From contig NZ_CP022221.1 of the NCBI RefSeq assembly GCF_004114935.1, forward strand, positions 6,841,001-6,905,000: 64,000 bases of DNA, in the 5' to 3' direction. Within the stretch, counting starts at the first letter, position 1. Each line of letters opens with the position of its first letter. Shown here piece by piece: positions 15,781 through 24,778 of this stretch. The notes beneath the pieces are model-generated. The model saw nothing but the letters and a program-made list of their open reading frames with translations. It did not search any database and had not been told where the DNA came from. Origin of the DNA: Bradyrhizobium zhanjiangense (lineage in GTDB: Bacteria > Pseudomonadota > Alphaproteobacteria > Rhizobiales > Xanthobacteraceae). The translations under genes and the position numbers were made by a program.

Positions 15781-16512
15781 CTAGCCGATCGTCTGCAACG
15801 CCGGGAACGTCTCCAGCAGCCAGATGCTCACATTCGAAACCGCGCCGGTGAGGAAGCCGATGCCGGTGATCACCATCAACACGCCCATGGCGCGCTCGAC
15901 ATTGACGAGCTGGCCCTTCATCCGCGCGAACAGCGCGGAGAACTGCTCGATCATCAGGGCGGCGATGAGGAAGGGAATGCCGAGGCCCGCGGAATAGACG
16001 GCGAGCAGGCCGGCGCCCTTGGTGACCGTCGCTTCCGCCGCGGCGATCGACAGGATGGCGGCGAGGATCGGGCCGATGCAGGGCGTCCAGCCGAACGCAA
16101 AGGCGAGCCCCATGATGTAGGCGCCCCAGAGCCCGACGGGATTGGGGATCGGCAGCCGGCCCTCGCGCATCAACAGGCCGATCCGCGTCAGTCCCAGGAA
16201 ATGCAGGCCCATGATGATGATGACGATGCCGGCGAGGATCGACAGCTCGGCCGACCAGGCGCGGATCAGGCCGCCGATCAGCGAGGCACTGGCGCCGAGC
16301 GCCACGAACACGGTGGAGAAGCCGAGCACGAACAAGAGCGCCGACATCAAGATCGCGCGCTTGGAGGCCGCGGCCGGCTCGTCGCTCTCGACATGCTCGA
16401 TCGTGGCCCCCGTGAGGTAGATCAGATAGGGCGGAACCAAGGGCAGGACGCAGGGCGAGAGGAAGCTGACGAGGCCGGCAATCAGCGCCGCCGGGATCGA
16501 AACATTTTGCAT
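15781..16512 (-). CDS. ccdA: Cytochrome c biogenesis thiol:disulfide transporter CcdA
   Basis: 243 residues with six hydrophobic segments and the two redox cysteines of CcdA: FLSPCVLPLVPPYL in the first helix and GWTPCIGPILAAIL in the fourth. CcdA moves electrons from cytoplasmic thioredoxin across the inner membrane to reduce apocytochrome c or periplasmic thioredoxins such as CcmG/TlpA, which also supports cytochrome oxidase assembly. It is monocistronic here, convergent with the monooxygenase gene, whose stop is 46 bases away. Confidence 0.9.
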   Translation of the reverse strand: MQNVSIPAALIAGLVSFLSPCVLPLVPPYLIYLTGATIEHVESDEPAAASKRAILMSALLFVLGFSTVFVALGASASLIGGLIRAWSAELSILAGIVIIIMGLHFLGLTRIGLLMREGRLPIPNPVGLWGAYIMGLAFAFGWTPCIGPILAAILSIAAAEATVTKGAGLLAVYSAGLGIPFLIAALMIEQFSALFARMKGQLVNVERAMGVLMVITGIGFLTGAVSNVSIWLLETFPALQTIG

Positions 16513-16715
16513 GATGCAATCGGAGCCATCTCAGGCCCGACACGACGCGCGGGGAGCGCGCGGACCGGAGCCGAACCGGCTCTGGTGTAACCGATGGCTC
16601 GGAATGCGCAACAGAGGCGCGCGAAACCAGGGCTCCTCCCGATGCCGTCCGTGATCACAGATGCGGCATCGGGACGCGCACAAATCTCCCCAAAAAGCGA
16701 GACTCGGCGGCGCGG

Positions 16716-16982
16716 CTACTTCACCACGCGGAGCAGCGGACGCCGGGGCTGGTCCTGCGTCTGCTTGGAAGGGGACCGCGGTTCGCTCGCAGCGCTCCGC
16801 AGCATTTCGTCGCACAATGCCTTGAGATCGGCATCGTCAATTCCTTTGAGCTTCATCCTGACGTCGAGGATGACCATGGACAGCAGCTCGGCCGAGTCGC
16901 GGCTGTTGCTCGCATTGAGAACCCTGCGGCACTCTTCGAGCGTTTCCAGGACCGACTGCAACTGTTCGTCTGAATGCGACAC
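16716..16982 (-). CDS. Hypothetical small alpha-helical protein (88 residues)
   Basis: The likely start is a GTG at 16982 (reading VSHSDEQLQSVLETLEE) with GGAAAG about eight bases upstream. The sequence is predicted largely helical and amphipathic (LETLEECRRVLNAS, then DLKALCDEMLRSAAS) with a basic, disordered C-terminus (PSKQTQDQPRRPLLRVVK). No signal peptide or membrane segment is visible. I do not recognise the family. Confidence 0.5.
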   Translation of the reverse strand: MSHSDEQLQSVLETLEECRRVLNASNSRDSAELLSMVILDVRMKLKGIDDADLKALCDEMLRSAASEPRSPSKQTQDQPRRPLLRVVK

Positions 16983-17463
16983 AAGCGTTCTTTCCGTTAA
17001 TTCGGCCTGCGAGAATTGTCTGTGACGACCCCTGCGGCCCCCGTGGAGCGGCAAGGATAGCACGAGGCCGCTGAGCCTCTGAACATGATTTCAGTGTGTT
17101 TCTGCGATGAAACCGCGGTTCCCGCCAACATCGTGCCACGACGCCGTTGGCAATCGTCGGAGCGATTCGGGACAAGACGCTTCGTGCGCTGCGATTGCTC
17201 CATCCGGGACCACGGCAACCGCTGTTGCGCAGGAATGTCCACTGCGGACAGCGCCGACAATCCCGCAGCCATCTCGAGGCTTGCAACGGAACTCACGCGA
17301 TACCCCTCAAACGGGCAACAGGCTGCCCGATCCCAGCCCTGGCAGCACTCAAATACCGCTCGCGCCGCAGTAAGGATGACGTTCAAAACTCATCACCCCC
17401 GCAACCCGCCGTGGTTGTAGTTTGCGCCAGATTCTGCCAGTTTAGCAAACCAAAGGGAATTGT
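16983..17463. other. Gene-free stretch upstream of the LysR gene
   Basis: About 480 bases with no supported gene: frames on the plus strand (17085-17515) and minus strand lack ribosome sites and family features. The only structure noted is a 6-bp hairpin CGGGCA/TGCCCG at 17312-17329 with loop acaggc. The LysR ribosome site lies at its right end. Confidence 0.45.
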
Positions 17464-18513
17464 ATGCACTCCTTGGCGGAAAGGGGCGTTCCGTTGGAAG
17501 AACGCCCGAAGATAAATATCAGCGGCCTCTCCGATTGGGACGCGGCCCGCATATTCCTGGAAGTCGTCCGATGTGGAAGTTTCCGCTCGGCGGCCGAACG
17601 TCTGTCCCTGTCGATCAACGCCGTCCGTCGCCGGATCGATGATTTCGAGCGTCAGACCGGCACCACCCTGTTCACCCGCGACGTCCACGGCACCCATCTG
17701 ACCGATGAAGGCGCGATCGTGGTCTCTGCCGTCGAGCGCATGGAGGCGGCGGCCTTCGACGTGATGCGGACCAGCGATTCGACGGTCAACGCCCTGTCCG
17801 GCGAAGTCCGCGTCGCCGTCACCGAGGGACTTGGGACGTTCTGGCTTGCCCCGCGGCTGGTCGAATTCCAGCAAGCCTATCCGAAGATCCTGGTCGACCT
17901 GCATTGCGCGATGCGCTCGGCCGACGTCTCCCGCCACGAAGCCGACGTCGCTATCCATCTGTCACGTCCCTCGGCGCTCGACGTCAAGCTGGTGCGGCTC
18001 GGCCGCATGCATCTGATGTTCTGGGCCTCAGAGAAATACATCGCAAAACACGGCGCGCCGCGCTCGGCAGCGGAATTGATCAAGCATCGCCTGGTGCTGC
18101 AATTCGCCGACCAGCTCGCCGCCAAGGAATCTTTCGAGAGCTTCTTCCCGGGCGTTTCGGAACGTGACCTTCTGGTCATGAAAACCAACGTCTCGAGCGC
18201 CAACTACTGGGCGGTCGCGAATGGCGCCGGAATCGGCGTATTCCCGAGCTACGCCATTGCGCTTGGCGGGAAGTTGATTCCACTGGAGGTCGAGCTGAAC
18301 CGACCGCTGGATATCTGGCTGTCCTACCATCCCGGTAGCGGACGGATTCCGCGCGTGCGGCACATGATTGACTGGCTGATCGAGGCTTTCAATCCGGCTC
18401 GCTTCCCGTGGTTTAAGGAGGAGTTCGTGCATCCGCATGAATTCAAGGACTCGTATATGGGCGAACCCCTGACCCAGCTCTTCGGGGGATTTTCAACCGA
18501 AGAACAACGGTGA
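17464..18513 (+). CDS. LysR family transcriptional regulator
   Basis: 349 residues. The N-terminal winged helix-turn-helix covers about residues 25-85 (GSFRSAAERLSLSINAVRRRI) and the periplasmic-binding-like effector domain about 110-310. A C-terminal extension (HPHEFKDSYMGEPLTQLFGG) goes beyond the usual length of about 300. AAAGGGA lies before the ATG at 17464. Its stop overlaps the upstream region of an XRE regulator gene on the same strand, suggesting co-expression. Target genes are not apparent. Confidence 0.85.
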   Translation: MHSLAERGVPLEERPKINISGLSDWDAARIFLEVVRCGSFRSAAERLSLSINAVRRRIDDFERQTGTTLFTRDVHGTHLTDEGAIVVSAVERMEAAAFDVMRTSDSTVNALSGEVRVAVTEGLGTFWLAPRLVEFQQAYPKILVDLHCAMRSADVSRHEADVAIHLSRPSALDVKLVRLGRMHLMFWASEKYIAKHGAPRSAAELIKHRLVLQFADQLAAKESFESFFPGVSERDLLVMKTNVSSANYWAVANGAGIGVFPSYAIALGGKLIPLEVELNRPLDIWLSYHPGSGRIPRVRHMIDWLIEAFNPARFPWFKEEFVHPHEFKDSYMGEPLTQLFGGFSTEEQR

Positions 18514-18518
18514 GAAGT

Positions 18519-18911
18519 ATGAAAGCAGCGGCGAAGAGAATGAAGCAGCGCAGTGCCGGCAAGCCGGACATTGAGCTTGGCAAGCGGATCCGTTTGCGGC
18601 GAGTCGAAATGAAGATCTCGCAGGCCGAGCTGGGCGAGAAGCTGGGCGTCAGCTTCCAGCAGGTGCAGAAATACGAGAAGGGCGTCAATCGCGTCGGCGC
18701 GGCCAGGCTTCAGCAGATCGCCTCCGCCCTCGATGTGCCCGTGACCTTCTTCTATGACGGCGACAACAAGGCGCGCGAAGTGGAGAGCCTGCTCTTCCTC
18801 GACAGCGCCTTCAGCCTCCGGCTGCTGCGCGCCTACAGCAAGATCAAGGATCAGACGGTGCAGCGTCAGCTCGTCTCGCTGATGGAATCGATCGCAGCGA
18901 ACGAAAGCTGA
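18519..18911 (+). CDS. XRE-family helix-turn-helix regulator, PraR-like
   Basis: 130 residues. A Cro/CI helix-turn-helix occupies about 18-75 (LGKRIRLRRVEMKISQAELGEKLGVSFQQVQKYEKG is the conserved core, quoted here only as RIRLRRVEMKISQAEL and FQQVQKYEKGVNRVGA). A short helical tail (LLRAYSKIKDQTVQRQLVSL) follows. The layout and wording strongly resemble the rhizobial PraR family, which regulates adhesion, quorum sensing and nodulation traits. GGTGAGAA gives a ribosome site for ATG 18519; a GTG at 18510 overlapping the LysR stop is the alternative. Confidence 0.75.
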   Translation: MKAAAKRMKQRSAGKPDIELGKRIRLRRVEMKISQAELGEKLGVSFQQVQKYEKGVNRVGAARLQQIASALDVPVTFFYDGDNKAREVESLLFLDSAFSLRLLRAYSKIKDQTVQRQLVSLMESIAANES

Positions 18912-18926
18912 TATCGATCGACGGTC

Positions 18927-19061
18927 CGGCCTTTGCGGCCGACGTTCAATCCGCCGCGTCGCGGGGGCGCGGCCGGATTGGACGAGGCCGGACGAGAAGA
19001 TATGTCTGCGCCCGCGCGCTTGCGCGCGGTCTTTCTCGGGGCGGTCTAGTCGCCCCTTTTT
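18927..19061 (+). ncRNA. Possible structured RNA: four consecutive stem-loops ending in a terminator
   Basis: Stem-loops follow one another: CGGCC/GGCCG (18927-18941); a 12-bp stem CAATCCGCCGCG (18947-18958) pairing with 18968-18980 with one bulged C; an arm GAGAAGA/TCTTTCTC (18994-19037) enclosing CCGCGCGC-tt-GCGCGCGG (19012-19029); and the terminator at 19038-19061. It may be an independent small RNA or simply the 3' untranslated region of the XRE gene. No promoter was identified, so confidence is low. Confidence 0.3.
19038..19061 (+). terminator. Rho-independent terminator
   Basis: Stem GGGGCG (19038-19043), loop gtctagt, CGCCCC (19051-19056), then five T residues. It ends transcripts from the LysR-XRE pair or from the structured RNA candidate. 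Confidence 0.75.
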
Positions 19062-19206
19062 CTTGGCGATCTGCTGCCATGCGCCGAACTTCGCGCGCGC
19101 CATGCAATCGCAGCACAGGCGGATGCAAGCTCGCCTACCCCGGCTCCGGTTGACCGCGGTGGCGCCCGCGCCGCACATTGCCTCGCCAACGATCAGCGAG
19201 CGCGCG

Positions 19207-20028
19207 ATGTCCGACATGTCCAGCACGACCGAAACGGCTTACGCCGACGGCAAGATCCTCAAGCACACGACCCGCGGCGTCGGCGTGATCACCTTCAACA
19301 ATCCCGAAAAGCGCAACGCGATGTCGCTGGAGATGTGGGAGGGATTTGGCGAGGCACTGACCAGCCTGCGCGACGACGAGACGGTGCGGGTCGTAATCCT
19401 GCGCGGCGCCGGCGGCAAGGCGTTCGTCTCGGGCGCCGACATCAGCCAGTTCGAGAAGGTCAGGCACAATGCAGCGGCGTCCGAGGAGTACGCCAAGCGC
19501 AGCGCCGCCCAGCGCGCGCTGCTCGCCAACTATCCCAAGCCGACCATCGCCTGCATCCAGGGTTTTTGCCTAGGCGGCGGCATGCAGGTCGCGATGCTTG
19601 CCGACATCCGCATCGCTTCGCACGACAGCCAGTTCGGCATTCCCGCCGCCAGGCTCGGCATCGCCTATGGCTATGACGGCTTGCGTCACCTGGTGTCTCT
19701 GGTCGGCCCGTCCTGGGCGCGCCTGTTGATGTACACGGGCATGCGCATCGATTCCTCTGAGGCGCTGCGCATTGGCCTCGTCGAGCGCGTGATCCCCGAC
19801 GACCAGCTCTGGGGCGAGACCATGGGAATCGCGCAGACCATTTCCGAAAACGCGCCGCTCGCCATCAAGGCCGCCAAGATCACCATCGCGCAGGTTCTGA
19901 AGGACGAGAGCCAGCGCGACATAGACACGATCAAGGCGATCGGCAACGCCTGCATGGACTCCCAGGATTTCCGCGAGGGCCGGCAGGCCTTCATGGAAAA
20001 GCGCAGACCCAAGTTCCAAGGGCGGTGA
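19207..20028 (+). CDS. Enoyl-CoA hydratase/isomerase (crotonase) family protein
   Basis: 273 residues with the crotonase fold. The oxyanion-hole segments are present: KAFVSGADISQFEK and IQGFCLGGGMQVAML. However, the two catalytic glutamates of classical hydratases are missing: the first falls in IPAARLGIAYGYDG and the second in ARLLMYTGMRI. It may therefore be an isomerase, a CoA-thioester hydrolase or another crotonase activity, not beta-oxidation hydratase. The start at 19207 (MSDMSSTTET) is preferred over upstream in-frame ATGs that would add a basic, atypical leader overlapping the terminator. Confidence 0.8.
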   Translation: MSDMSSTTETAYADGKILKHTTRGVGVITFNNPEKRNAMSLEMWEGFGEALTSLRDDETVRVVILRGAGGKAFVSGADISQFEKVRHNAAASEEYAKRSAAQRALLANYPKPTIACIQGFCLGGGMQVAMLADIRIASHDSQFGIPAARLGIAYGYDGLRHLVSLVGPSWARLLMYTGMRIDSSEALRIGLVERVIPDDQLWGETMGIAQTISENAPLAIKAAKITIAQVLKDESQRDIDTIKAIGNACMDSQDFREGRQAFMEKRRPKFQGR

Positions 20029-20133
20029 AACTGAACCTTCGTTCAGGAAGATTAAATTTCCCACGCGCACGCACCGCGATAGCAACCAGTTGATCTGTCG
20101 AAAGTTCTCTCGCCACCAACGAGGGAGATTGCG

Positions 20134-20421
20134 ATGAAACTCAAATTTGCTGTTCTCGGTCTGGCTGCCTTGGGCGGTGCGGCGCTCGCTTCGGGTCCCG
20201 CTCTCGCGGCAATGCCGAACGGCATCCCGCAGGCGGACAAGATTGCAGGCGGTCCCGCCGCCGATGTCGATCAGGTGCGCTGGGTCTGTAACCCGTGGGG
20301 CCGCTGCTGGTGGCGTCCGAACTACTACGGCGCCTACGGCTATTATGGCGGCCCGCGACGCTTCTACGGCCCGCGTCCGTGGGGCTGGGGTCACCGCTAC
20401 CACCACTGGCGCCACTGGTGA
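20134..20421 (+). CDS. Small secreted Gly/Tyr/Trp-rich protein, GCG_CRPN type
   Basis: 95 residues. A signal peptide (MKLKFAVLGLAALGGAALA through GPALA) precedes the segment VDQVRWVCNPWGRCWWRPNYY, in which two cysteines flank NPWGR; this resembles the GCG_CRPN prefix-to-repeats motif. The tail is rich in Gly, Tyr, Trp, His and Arg (GPRPWGWGHRYHHWRHW). GAGGGAGA lies in front of the ATG. Such proteins are envelope proteins of unknown role. A strong terminator follows directly. Confidence 0.75.
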   Translation: MKLKFAVLGLAALGGAALASGPALAAMPNGIPQADKIAGGPAADVDQVRWVCNPWGRCWWRPNYYGAYGYYGGPRRFYGPRPWGWGHRYHHWRHW

Positions 20422-20428
20422 ACGACAG

Positions 20429-20449
20429 GGGGCCTGCGGGCCCCTTTTT
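20429..20449 (+). terminator. Rho-independent terminator after the GCG_CRPN-type gene
   Basis: GGGGCC (20429-20434), loop TGCG, GGCCCC (20439-20444), then TTTTT. It also lies seven bases from the convergent dehydrogenase stop. Confidence 0.85.
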
Positions 20450-20455
20450 CCTTGA

Positions 20456-21535
20456 CTACAGCGCCGCGAGTACCGCTTTCGTGATGTCCGCCGTGCCGTT
20501 GTTGCCGCCGAACTCCATCGGCTTGATGCCGCCGGCGTAGACCTTGTCTACCGCACGCTCGATCGTCTCGCCGGCCTCCGTCGCGCTCTCGACGCCATGC
20601 TTGTCGGCGAGCCAGTCCAGCATCAGCGCTGCCGACAGGATCATGCCGGTGGGATTGGCCTTGCCCTGCCCCATGATGTCAGGCGCGGTGCCGTGGCACG
20701 GCTGAAACACCGCATACTTGTCGCCAATGTCGGCCGACGGCGCCATGCCGAGGCCGCCGATCAGGCTCGCGGTGATGTCGGAGACGATATCGCCGAACAT
20801 GTTCTCCATCACCATCACGTCGAAATCCCAGGGCCGCTTCACCAGCATCGCCGAGCAGGCATCGACATAGAGCCGGTCGGTCTTCACCTCGGGATGCTTT
20901 TTGGCGATCTCGTCGAAGATGCCGCGGAAGAAGGCGAAGGCCTTGAACACGTTCGCCTTGTCGACGCAGGTGAGCGCACCGGGCTTGCCGCGCGCCTTGC
21001 GCCGCTCGGCAAGGCGAAACGAGAACTCGAACAGGCGTTCGGACGTCTTGCGTGTGATCACCATGGTCTCGCGCGCATCCTCATGGGTGACGACGCCCTT
21101 GCCCATCGAGGCAAACAGGCCTTCGGTGGACTCCCTGATCACAACGAGATCAATGCCGCGCCGGTCGGCGCCGACGATTGGGCTCGGCACGCCCGGAATG
21201 AGCCGCGCCGGACGCACGCCGGCATAGAGATCGAAGATGAAGCGCAGCTCGATCTGCGGCGCGATCTCGGTGTTGTCGGGGTAGCGCACCGAAGGCAGGC
21301 CGCAGGCACCTAACAGGATCGCATCCGCCTCCTCGCACAGCTTGATGGTGGTGTCAGGCATCGACTTGCCGGTGGCGAGATAATTGTTGGCGCCGGCCGG
21401 GGCCTCCGTGAATCGGAAGCGCAAATCCGATTTCTGTTCGATCTTGCGCAGCACCTCGATCGCCGGCGCCATGACTTCGGGACCGATGCCGTCACCGGCG
21501 AGCACGGCAATGTGGAAGGCGTTATTTGCGGACAT
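20456..21535 (-). CDS. Isocitrate/isopropylmalate dehydrogenase family protein (LeuB-like)
   Basis: 359 residues, a beta-decarboxylating dehydrogenase. Seen: AVLAGDGIGPEVM at the N-terminus, the substrate arginines in ELRFIFDLYAGVRPARL, VVIRESTEGLF, the lysine in CVDKANVFKA, the metal aspartates in ENMFGDIVSDITASL and the NAD loop HGTAPDI. It oxidises a 2-hydroxy-3-carboxy acid such as 3-isopropylmalate, tartrate or a homologue. It is more divergent than a housekeeping LeuB and lies with transport and dehydrogenase genes, so a catabolic paralogue is likely. The start at 21535 (MSANNAFHIAV) has GAGG upstream; longer frames run into a REP element. Confidence 0.85.
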   Translation of the reverse strand: MSANNAFHIAVLAGDGIGPEVMAPAIEVLRKIEQKSDLRFRFTEAPAGANNYLATGKSMPDTTIKLCEEADAILLGACGLPSVRYPDNTEIAPQIELRFIFDLYAGVRPARLIPGVPSPIVGADRRGIDLVVIRESTEGLFASMGKGVVTHEDARETMVITRKTSERLFEFSFRLAERRKARGKPGALTCVDKANVFKAFAFFRGIFDEIAKKHPEVKTDRLYVDACSAMLVKRPWDFDVMVMENMFGDIVSDITASLIGGLGMAPSADIGDKYAVFQPCHGTAPDIMGQGKANPTGMILSAALMLDWLADKHGVESATEAGETIERAVDKVYAGGIKPMEFGGNNGTADITKAVLAAL

Positions 21536-21567
21536 AAGAGCCTCAAGGAAGGAGGAGTTAGCCAAGT

Positions 21568-21653
21568 CGTCATTGCGAGCGAAGCGAAGCAATCCAGAAT
21601 CTTTCCGCTGGGGCAGTCTGGATTGCTTCGTCGCTTCGCTCCTCGCAATGACG
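21568..21653. repeat. REP-like palindrome family A, copy 1
   Basis: Begins CGTCATTGCGAG and ends CTCGCAATGACG, with inner inverted arms GAAGCAATCCAGA/TCTGGATTGCTTC. Close copies occur at 31097-31183 and 60691-60777. It lies between the dehydrogenase and alcohol dehydrogenase genes and would fold into one long hairpin of mRNA. Confidence 0.9.
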
Positions 21654-21669
21654 GAGGAGAGAGCGTTCG

Positions 21670-22737
21670 TTATGGCGTCAGCACGGTGCGTCCGACCACC
21701 GCGCCCTGCTGCAACTGCAGCAGCGCGTCGTTGGCCCTGGCGAGCGGCACCGTCGTCACCGGGATCGGCGGCACTTTCTTCGCTCGCACCAGATCGAGCA
21801 ATTCCTGCGTCTCACGCAAATTGCCGACATAGCTGCCCTGGATCGTCACGGCCTTGATCGGAATCAGCGGCAGCGCCCAGGTCGCACCGCCGCCGAACAA
21901 GCCGACGATGACGAGCTTGCCGCCCTTGGTCAGGCAGTCGAAACCGAGCTGCGTCGTCGCGGCATTGCCGACGAGGTCGATCACGGCGCGGATCGGCCCG
22001 CCCGCCTTCTTCGCGAGTTGCTCCAGCGCATCCGGGGCCTTGGGATCGACCGTCGCGAGCGCACCGGACTTTTCCGCCGCTTCGCGCTTCTTCGCATCGA
22101 TATCGACCATGATCGCGCCCTTGCCGCCCATCGCTTTCAGCAGCGACAGCGCCATTAGGCCGAGGCCGCCGGCGCCGAACATCACGATCGGCGTGTCGAA
22201 ATGCTGCTCGACCTTCTTCAGCGCGCTGTAGGTGGTGACGCCCGAGCAGGCATAGGGCGCGGTCGTCGCGGGGTCGAGCCCTCGTAGATTGAGCAGATAG
22301 CGCGGATGCGGCACCAGCATATGGTCGGCATAACCGCCATCGCAATAGACGCCGAGCGAGCGCGGCGTCAGGCACATGTTCTCCTCGCCGCCAAGGCAGG
22401 TGGCGCATTTGCCGCAGCCGATCCAGGGATAGACCAGGCCGACATCGCCGAGCTTGAGGTCGCCCTGGTCGGTCGGCTTTACGTCGGGCCCGAAGGCGAG
22501 GACTTCGCCGACGGTCTCGTGGCCCATGGTCAGCGGCAAATTGATGCCGCGGTCCTTCAGCGACAGCGGCTTGCGGCCGTGACCGAGATCGTAGCCGCCT
22601 TCCCAGATGTGGAGGTCGCTGTGGCAGACGCCGGCCGCCTTCACCTTGATCAGAACCTGGGTGCCCGAGGGCTGCGGCGTGGCCTCGTCGACCTCCTGCA
22701 GCGGCGCCTTGAAATCGGCAACCTTGAAGCTCTTCAT
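21670..22737 (-). CDS. Zinc-dependent alcohol dehydrogenase (MDR family)
   Basis: 355 residues. Catalytic zinc region: VCHSDLHIWEGG and LTMGHETVGEV. Structural zinc cysteines: GCGKCATCLGGEENMC. The NAD(P) fold has MFGAGGLGLMALSL. It should interconvert an alcohol and aldehyde or ketone. The start at 22737 (MKSFKVADF) is preceded by GGGAGGACG; the longer frame lacks a site. It follows the Dpp-type transporter genes on the same strand by about 80 bases and may be part of that operon. Confidence 0.9.
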   Translation of the reverse strand: MKSFKVADFKAPLQEVDEATPQPSGTQVLIKVKAAGVCHSDLHIWEGGYDLGHGRKPLSLKDRGINLPLTMGHETVGEVLAFGPDVKPTDQGDLKLGDVGLVYPWIGCGKCATCLGGEENMCLTPRSLGVYCDGGYADHMLVPHPRYLLNLRGLDPATTAPYACSGVTTYSALKKVEQHFDTPIVMFGAGGLGLMALSLLKAMGGKGAIMVDIDAKKREAAEKSGALATVDPKAPDALEQLAKKAGGPIRAVIDLVGNAATTQLGFDCLTKGGKLVIVGLFGGGATWALPLIPIKAVTIQGSYVGNLRETQELLDLVRAKKVPPIPVTTVPLARANDALLQLQQGAVVGRTVLTP

Positions 22738-22817
22738 CGACGTCCTCCCGGCATGTTCTTGTTGTCGCGCCAGCATGCCACGACCGGCGAGGCGAGACAA
22801 ACCCCGACCGTCTTAGT

Positions 22818-23789
22818 TTAGGCCAGCGGATGATGGCAAGCCGCGAACTGGCCGGGCGCGATTTCACGCAACTCCGGTATCTCCGCGCTGCATCGCTGAT
22901 CGGCCCGCGGACAGCGGGTGCGGAAGCGGCAGCCGGACGGCGGCGCAATCGGCGATGGCGGCTCGCCACTCGCTACACTCTCAACGGGACGCACATCCGG
23001 ATCAGGCACCGGGATCGCCTGCAACAGCAACCCGGTATAGGGATGCGCCGGCTTTGCGAACAATTGTTCCGACGGCCCGACCTCGCAGAGCCGGCCGAGA
23101 TACATCACCGCGACGCGGTCGCTGACCGCTTTGACCACCGCGAGATCATGCGCGATGAACAGCAGCGTCAGGCCGAAGCGCGCCTTCATCTCCTCCAGCA
23201 GATTGAGAATCTGCGCGCGGATGGAGACGTCGAGCGCCGACACCGGCTCGTCGCAGACGATGAACTCAGGATTGAGCACCAGCGACCGCGCGATGCAGAT
23301 GCGCTGGCACTGCCCGCCGGAGAATTCATGTGGCAGACGACCCGCCACGATATCAGGGTCGAGCCCGACCGCGGAAAGCACCTCGTGAACGCGCCGCTTG
23401 CGCTCGGCAGCATCCTTGACGCCGGCGATGATCAGCGGTTCGGCGACGATGTCGCCAATGCGCCGGCGCGGATTGAGCGAGGCGATAGGATCCTGAAAGA
23501 TCAGCTGCACGCGGCGGCGCATCTTGCGCAGCGCCTCGCCCTCCATCGCCGTCAGATCCTCGCCGTCGAACATCACCCGCCCGGATTTGGCGCGGCGCAA
23601 CTGCAGGACCGCGCGCCCCAGCGTCGACTTGCCGCAGCCGGATTCACCGACCAGCCCCAGCGTCTCGCCGCGTGCGACCTGAAGGCTGACACCGGAGACG
23701 GCATGCACCGTCTTGTTGCCGAGACCATATTCGACGACGAGATTGTCGACGTTCAGCAGCGGCTCGGGGCGCACGGCAAGCTGCATCAT
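22818..23789 (-). CDS. dppF: Oligopeptide/dipeptide ABC transporter ATP-binding protein, DppF/OppF type
   Basis: 323 residues. Walker A GESGCGKST, Q-loop IFQDPIASLNP, signature LPHEFSGGQCQRICIARSL, Walker B LVLNPEFIVCDEPVSALD, and the oligopeptide-specific C-terminal domain with CRFRTRCPRAD and its cysteines. It powers import together with DppD. The ATG overlaps the dppD stop by four bases (ATGA). Last of the five transporter genes. Confidence 0.9.
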   Translation of the reverse strand: MMQLAVRPEPLLNVDNLVVEYGLGNKTVHAVSGVSLQVARGETLGLVGESGCGKSTLGRAVLQLRRAKSGRVMFDGEDLTAMEGEALRKMRRRVQLIFQDPIASLNPRRRIGDIVAEPLIIAGVKDAAERKRRVHEVLSAVGLDPDIVAGRLPHEFSGGQCQRICIARSLVLNPEFIVCDEPVSALDVSIRAQILNLLEEMKARFGLTLLFIAHDLAVVKAVSDRVAVMYLGRLCEVGPSEQLFAKPAHPYTGLLLQAIPVPDPDVRPVESVASGEPPSPIAPPSGCRFRTRCPRADQRCSAEIPELREIAPGQFAACHHPLA

Positions 23790-24778
23790 GCGCCGATCCC
23801 CTCGGCCATCTGGATCGGATGGAAGCAGGCATAGAGATGCCCCGGCACCTCCGCGCTCTTCAGCTCCGGCTTGGCCTCGTGACAGCGCCCCGCGGCATAA
23901 CGGCAGCGCGGCGCAAAGGAGCAGCCACGCAGCGGCCGCGTCGGGTCGGGCGGACGGCCGGAGATCGCAGGCAGCGGCGTATGCGGCGCGGTCTCAAGCT
24001 TCGGGATCGCCGCCAGCAGCGCCTCGGTGTAGGGCATGTGCATGCGCTTGAACAGCGTCGGCGTCGGCGCGCGCTCGACCACCCTGCCCGCATACATCAC
24101 GGCGACCTCGTCGGCGCGGCCGGCGACGACGCCGAGATCATGGGTGATGATGATCATCGCCATGTGGCGCCGCCGCTGCTCGCGCGCCAGGAGATCGAGA
24201 ATCTGCGCCTGGATGGTGACGTCGAGCGCCGTCGTCGGCTCGTCCGCGATCAGCAGTTTCGGCTCGCAGGACAGCGCGATCGCAATCGCGATGCGCTGGC
24301 GCATGCCGCCGGAACATTGATGCGGATATTGCGCGAGCCGCTGCTCCGGTGCCGGAATGCCGACGGCCGCCAGCAGCTCGATGCTGCGCTTCCTGGCCGC
24401 CGGGGCATCCAGCTCGAGATGTTCCTGGATCGTCTCCATCAACTGAGTGCCGATGGTGAGCACGGGATTGAGCGAGGTCATGGGATCCTGGAACACGACC
24501 GCGAGATCGCGCCCGCGTAGGCGCCGCAGCCGTTCCGCATTAAGCCGCACCAGATCCTCGCCGTCGAACATCACCCGGCCCGTCAGCTTCGCCTTCTTCG
24601 GCAGGAGTTGAAGCACCGCGCGCGACAGCATGGTCTTGCCACAGCCGGATTCGCCGACGATGCCGAGCGTGCGGCCGGCCGCCAGCGACAGGTCGACGTG
24701 ATCCACCGCGCGCAAATTGCCGCGCGGTGTCGGCAGCTCGACCGCGACGTCCTCGATGGTCAAGAGCGGCGCGCTCAC
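23786..24778 (-). CDS. dppD: Oligopeptide/dipeptide ABC transporter ATP-binding protein, DppD/OppD type
   Basis: 330 residues. Walker [11 protein letters not shown]-loop [16 protein letters not shown], signature [15 protein letters not shown], Walker [17 protein letters not shown]-loop IITHDLG, and a C-terminal [11 protein letters not shown] cluster. The ATG overlaps the dppC stop by four bases. It forms the ATPase dimer with DppF. Confidence 0.9.
   Translation of the reverse strand: MSAPLLTIEDVAVELPTPRGNLRAVDHVDLSLAAGRTLGIVGESGCGKTMLSRAVLQLLPKKAKLTGRVMFDGEDLVRLNAERLRRLRGRDLAVVFQDPMTSLNPVLTIGTQLMETIQEHLELDAPAARKRSIELLAAVGIPAPEQRLAQYPHQCSGGMRQRIAIAIALSCEPKLLIADEPTTALDVTIQAQILDLLAREQRRRHMAMIIITHDLGVVAGRADEVAVMYAGRVVERAPTPTLFKRMHMPYTEALLAAIPKLETAPHTPLPAISGRPPDPTRPLRGCSFAPRCRYAAGRCHEAKPELKSAEVPGHLYACFHPIQMAEGIGA

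Noticed and set aside
17312..17329. Second ANTAR-type hexaloop hairpin (CGGGCA-acaggc-TGCCCG) upstream of the LysR gene
   Set aside because: Loop has A1 and G4 but stands alone, far from nitrogen genes, with no leader or terminator; likely chance.
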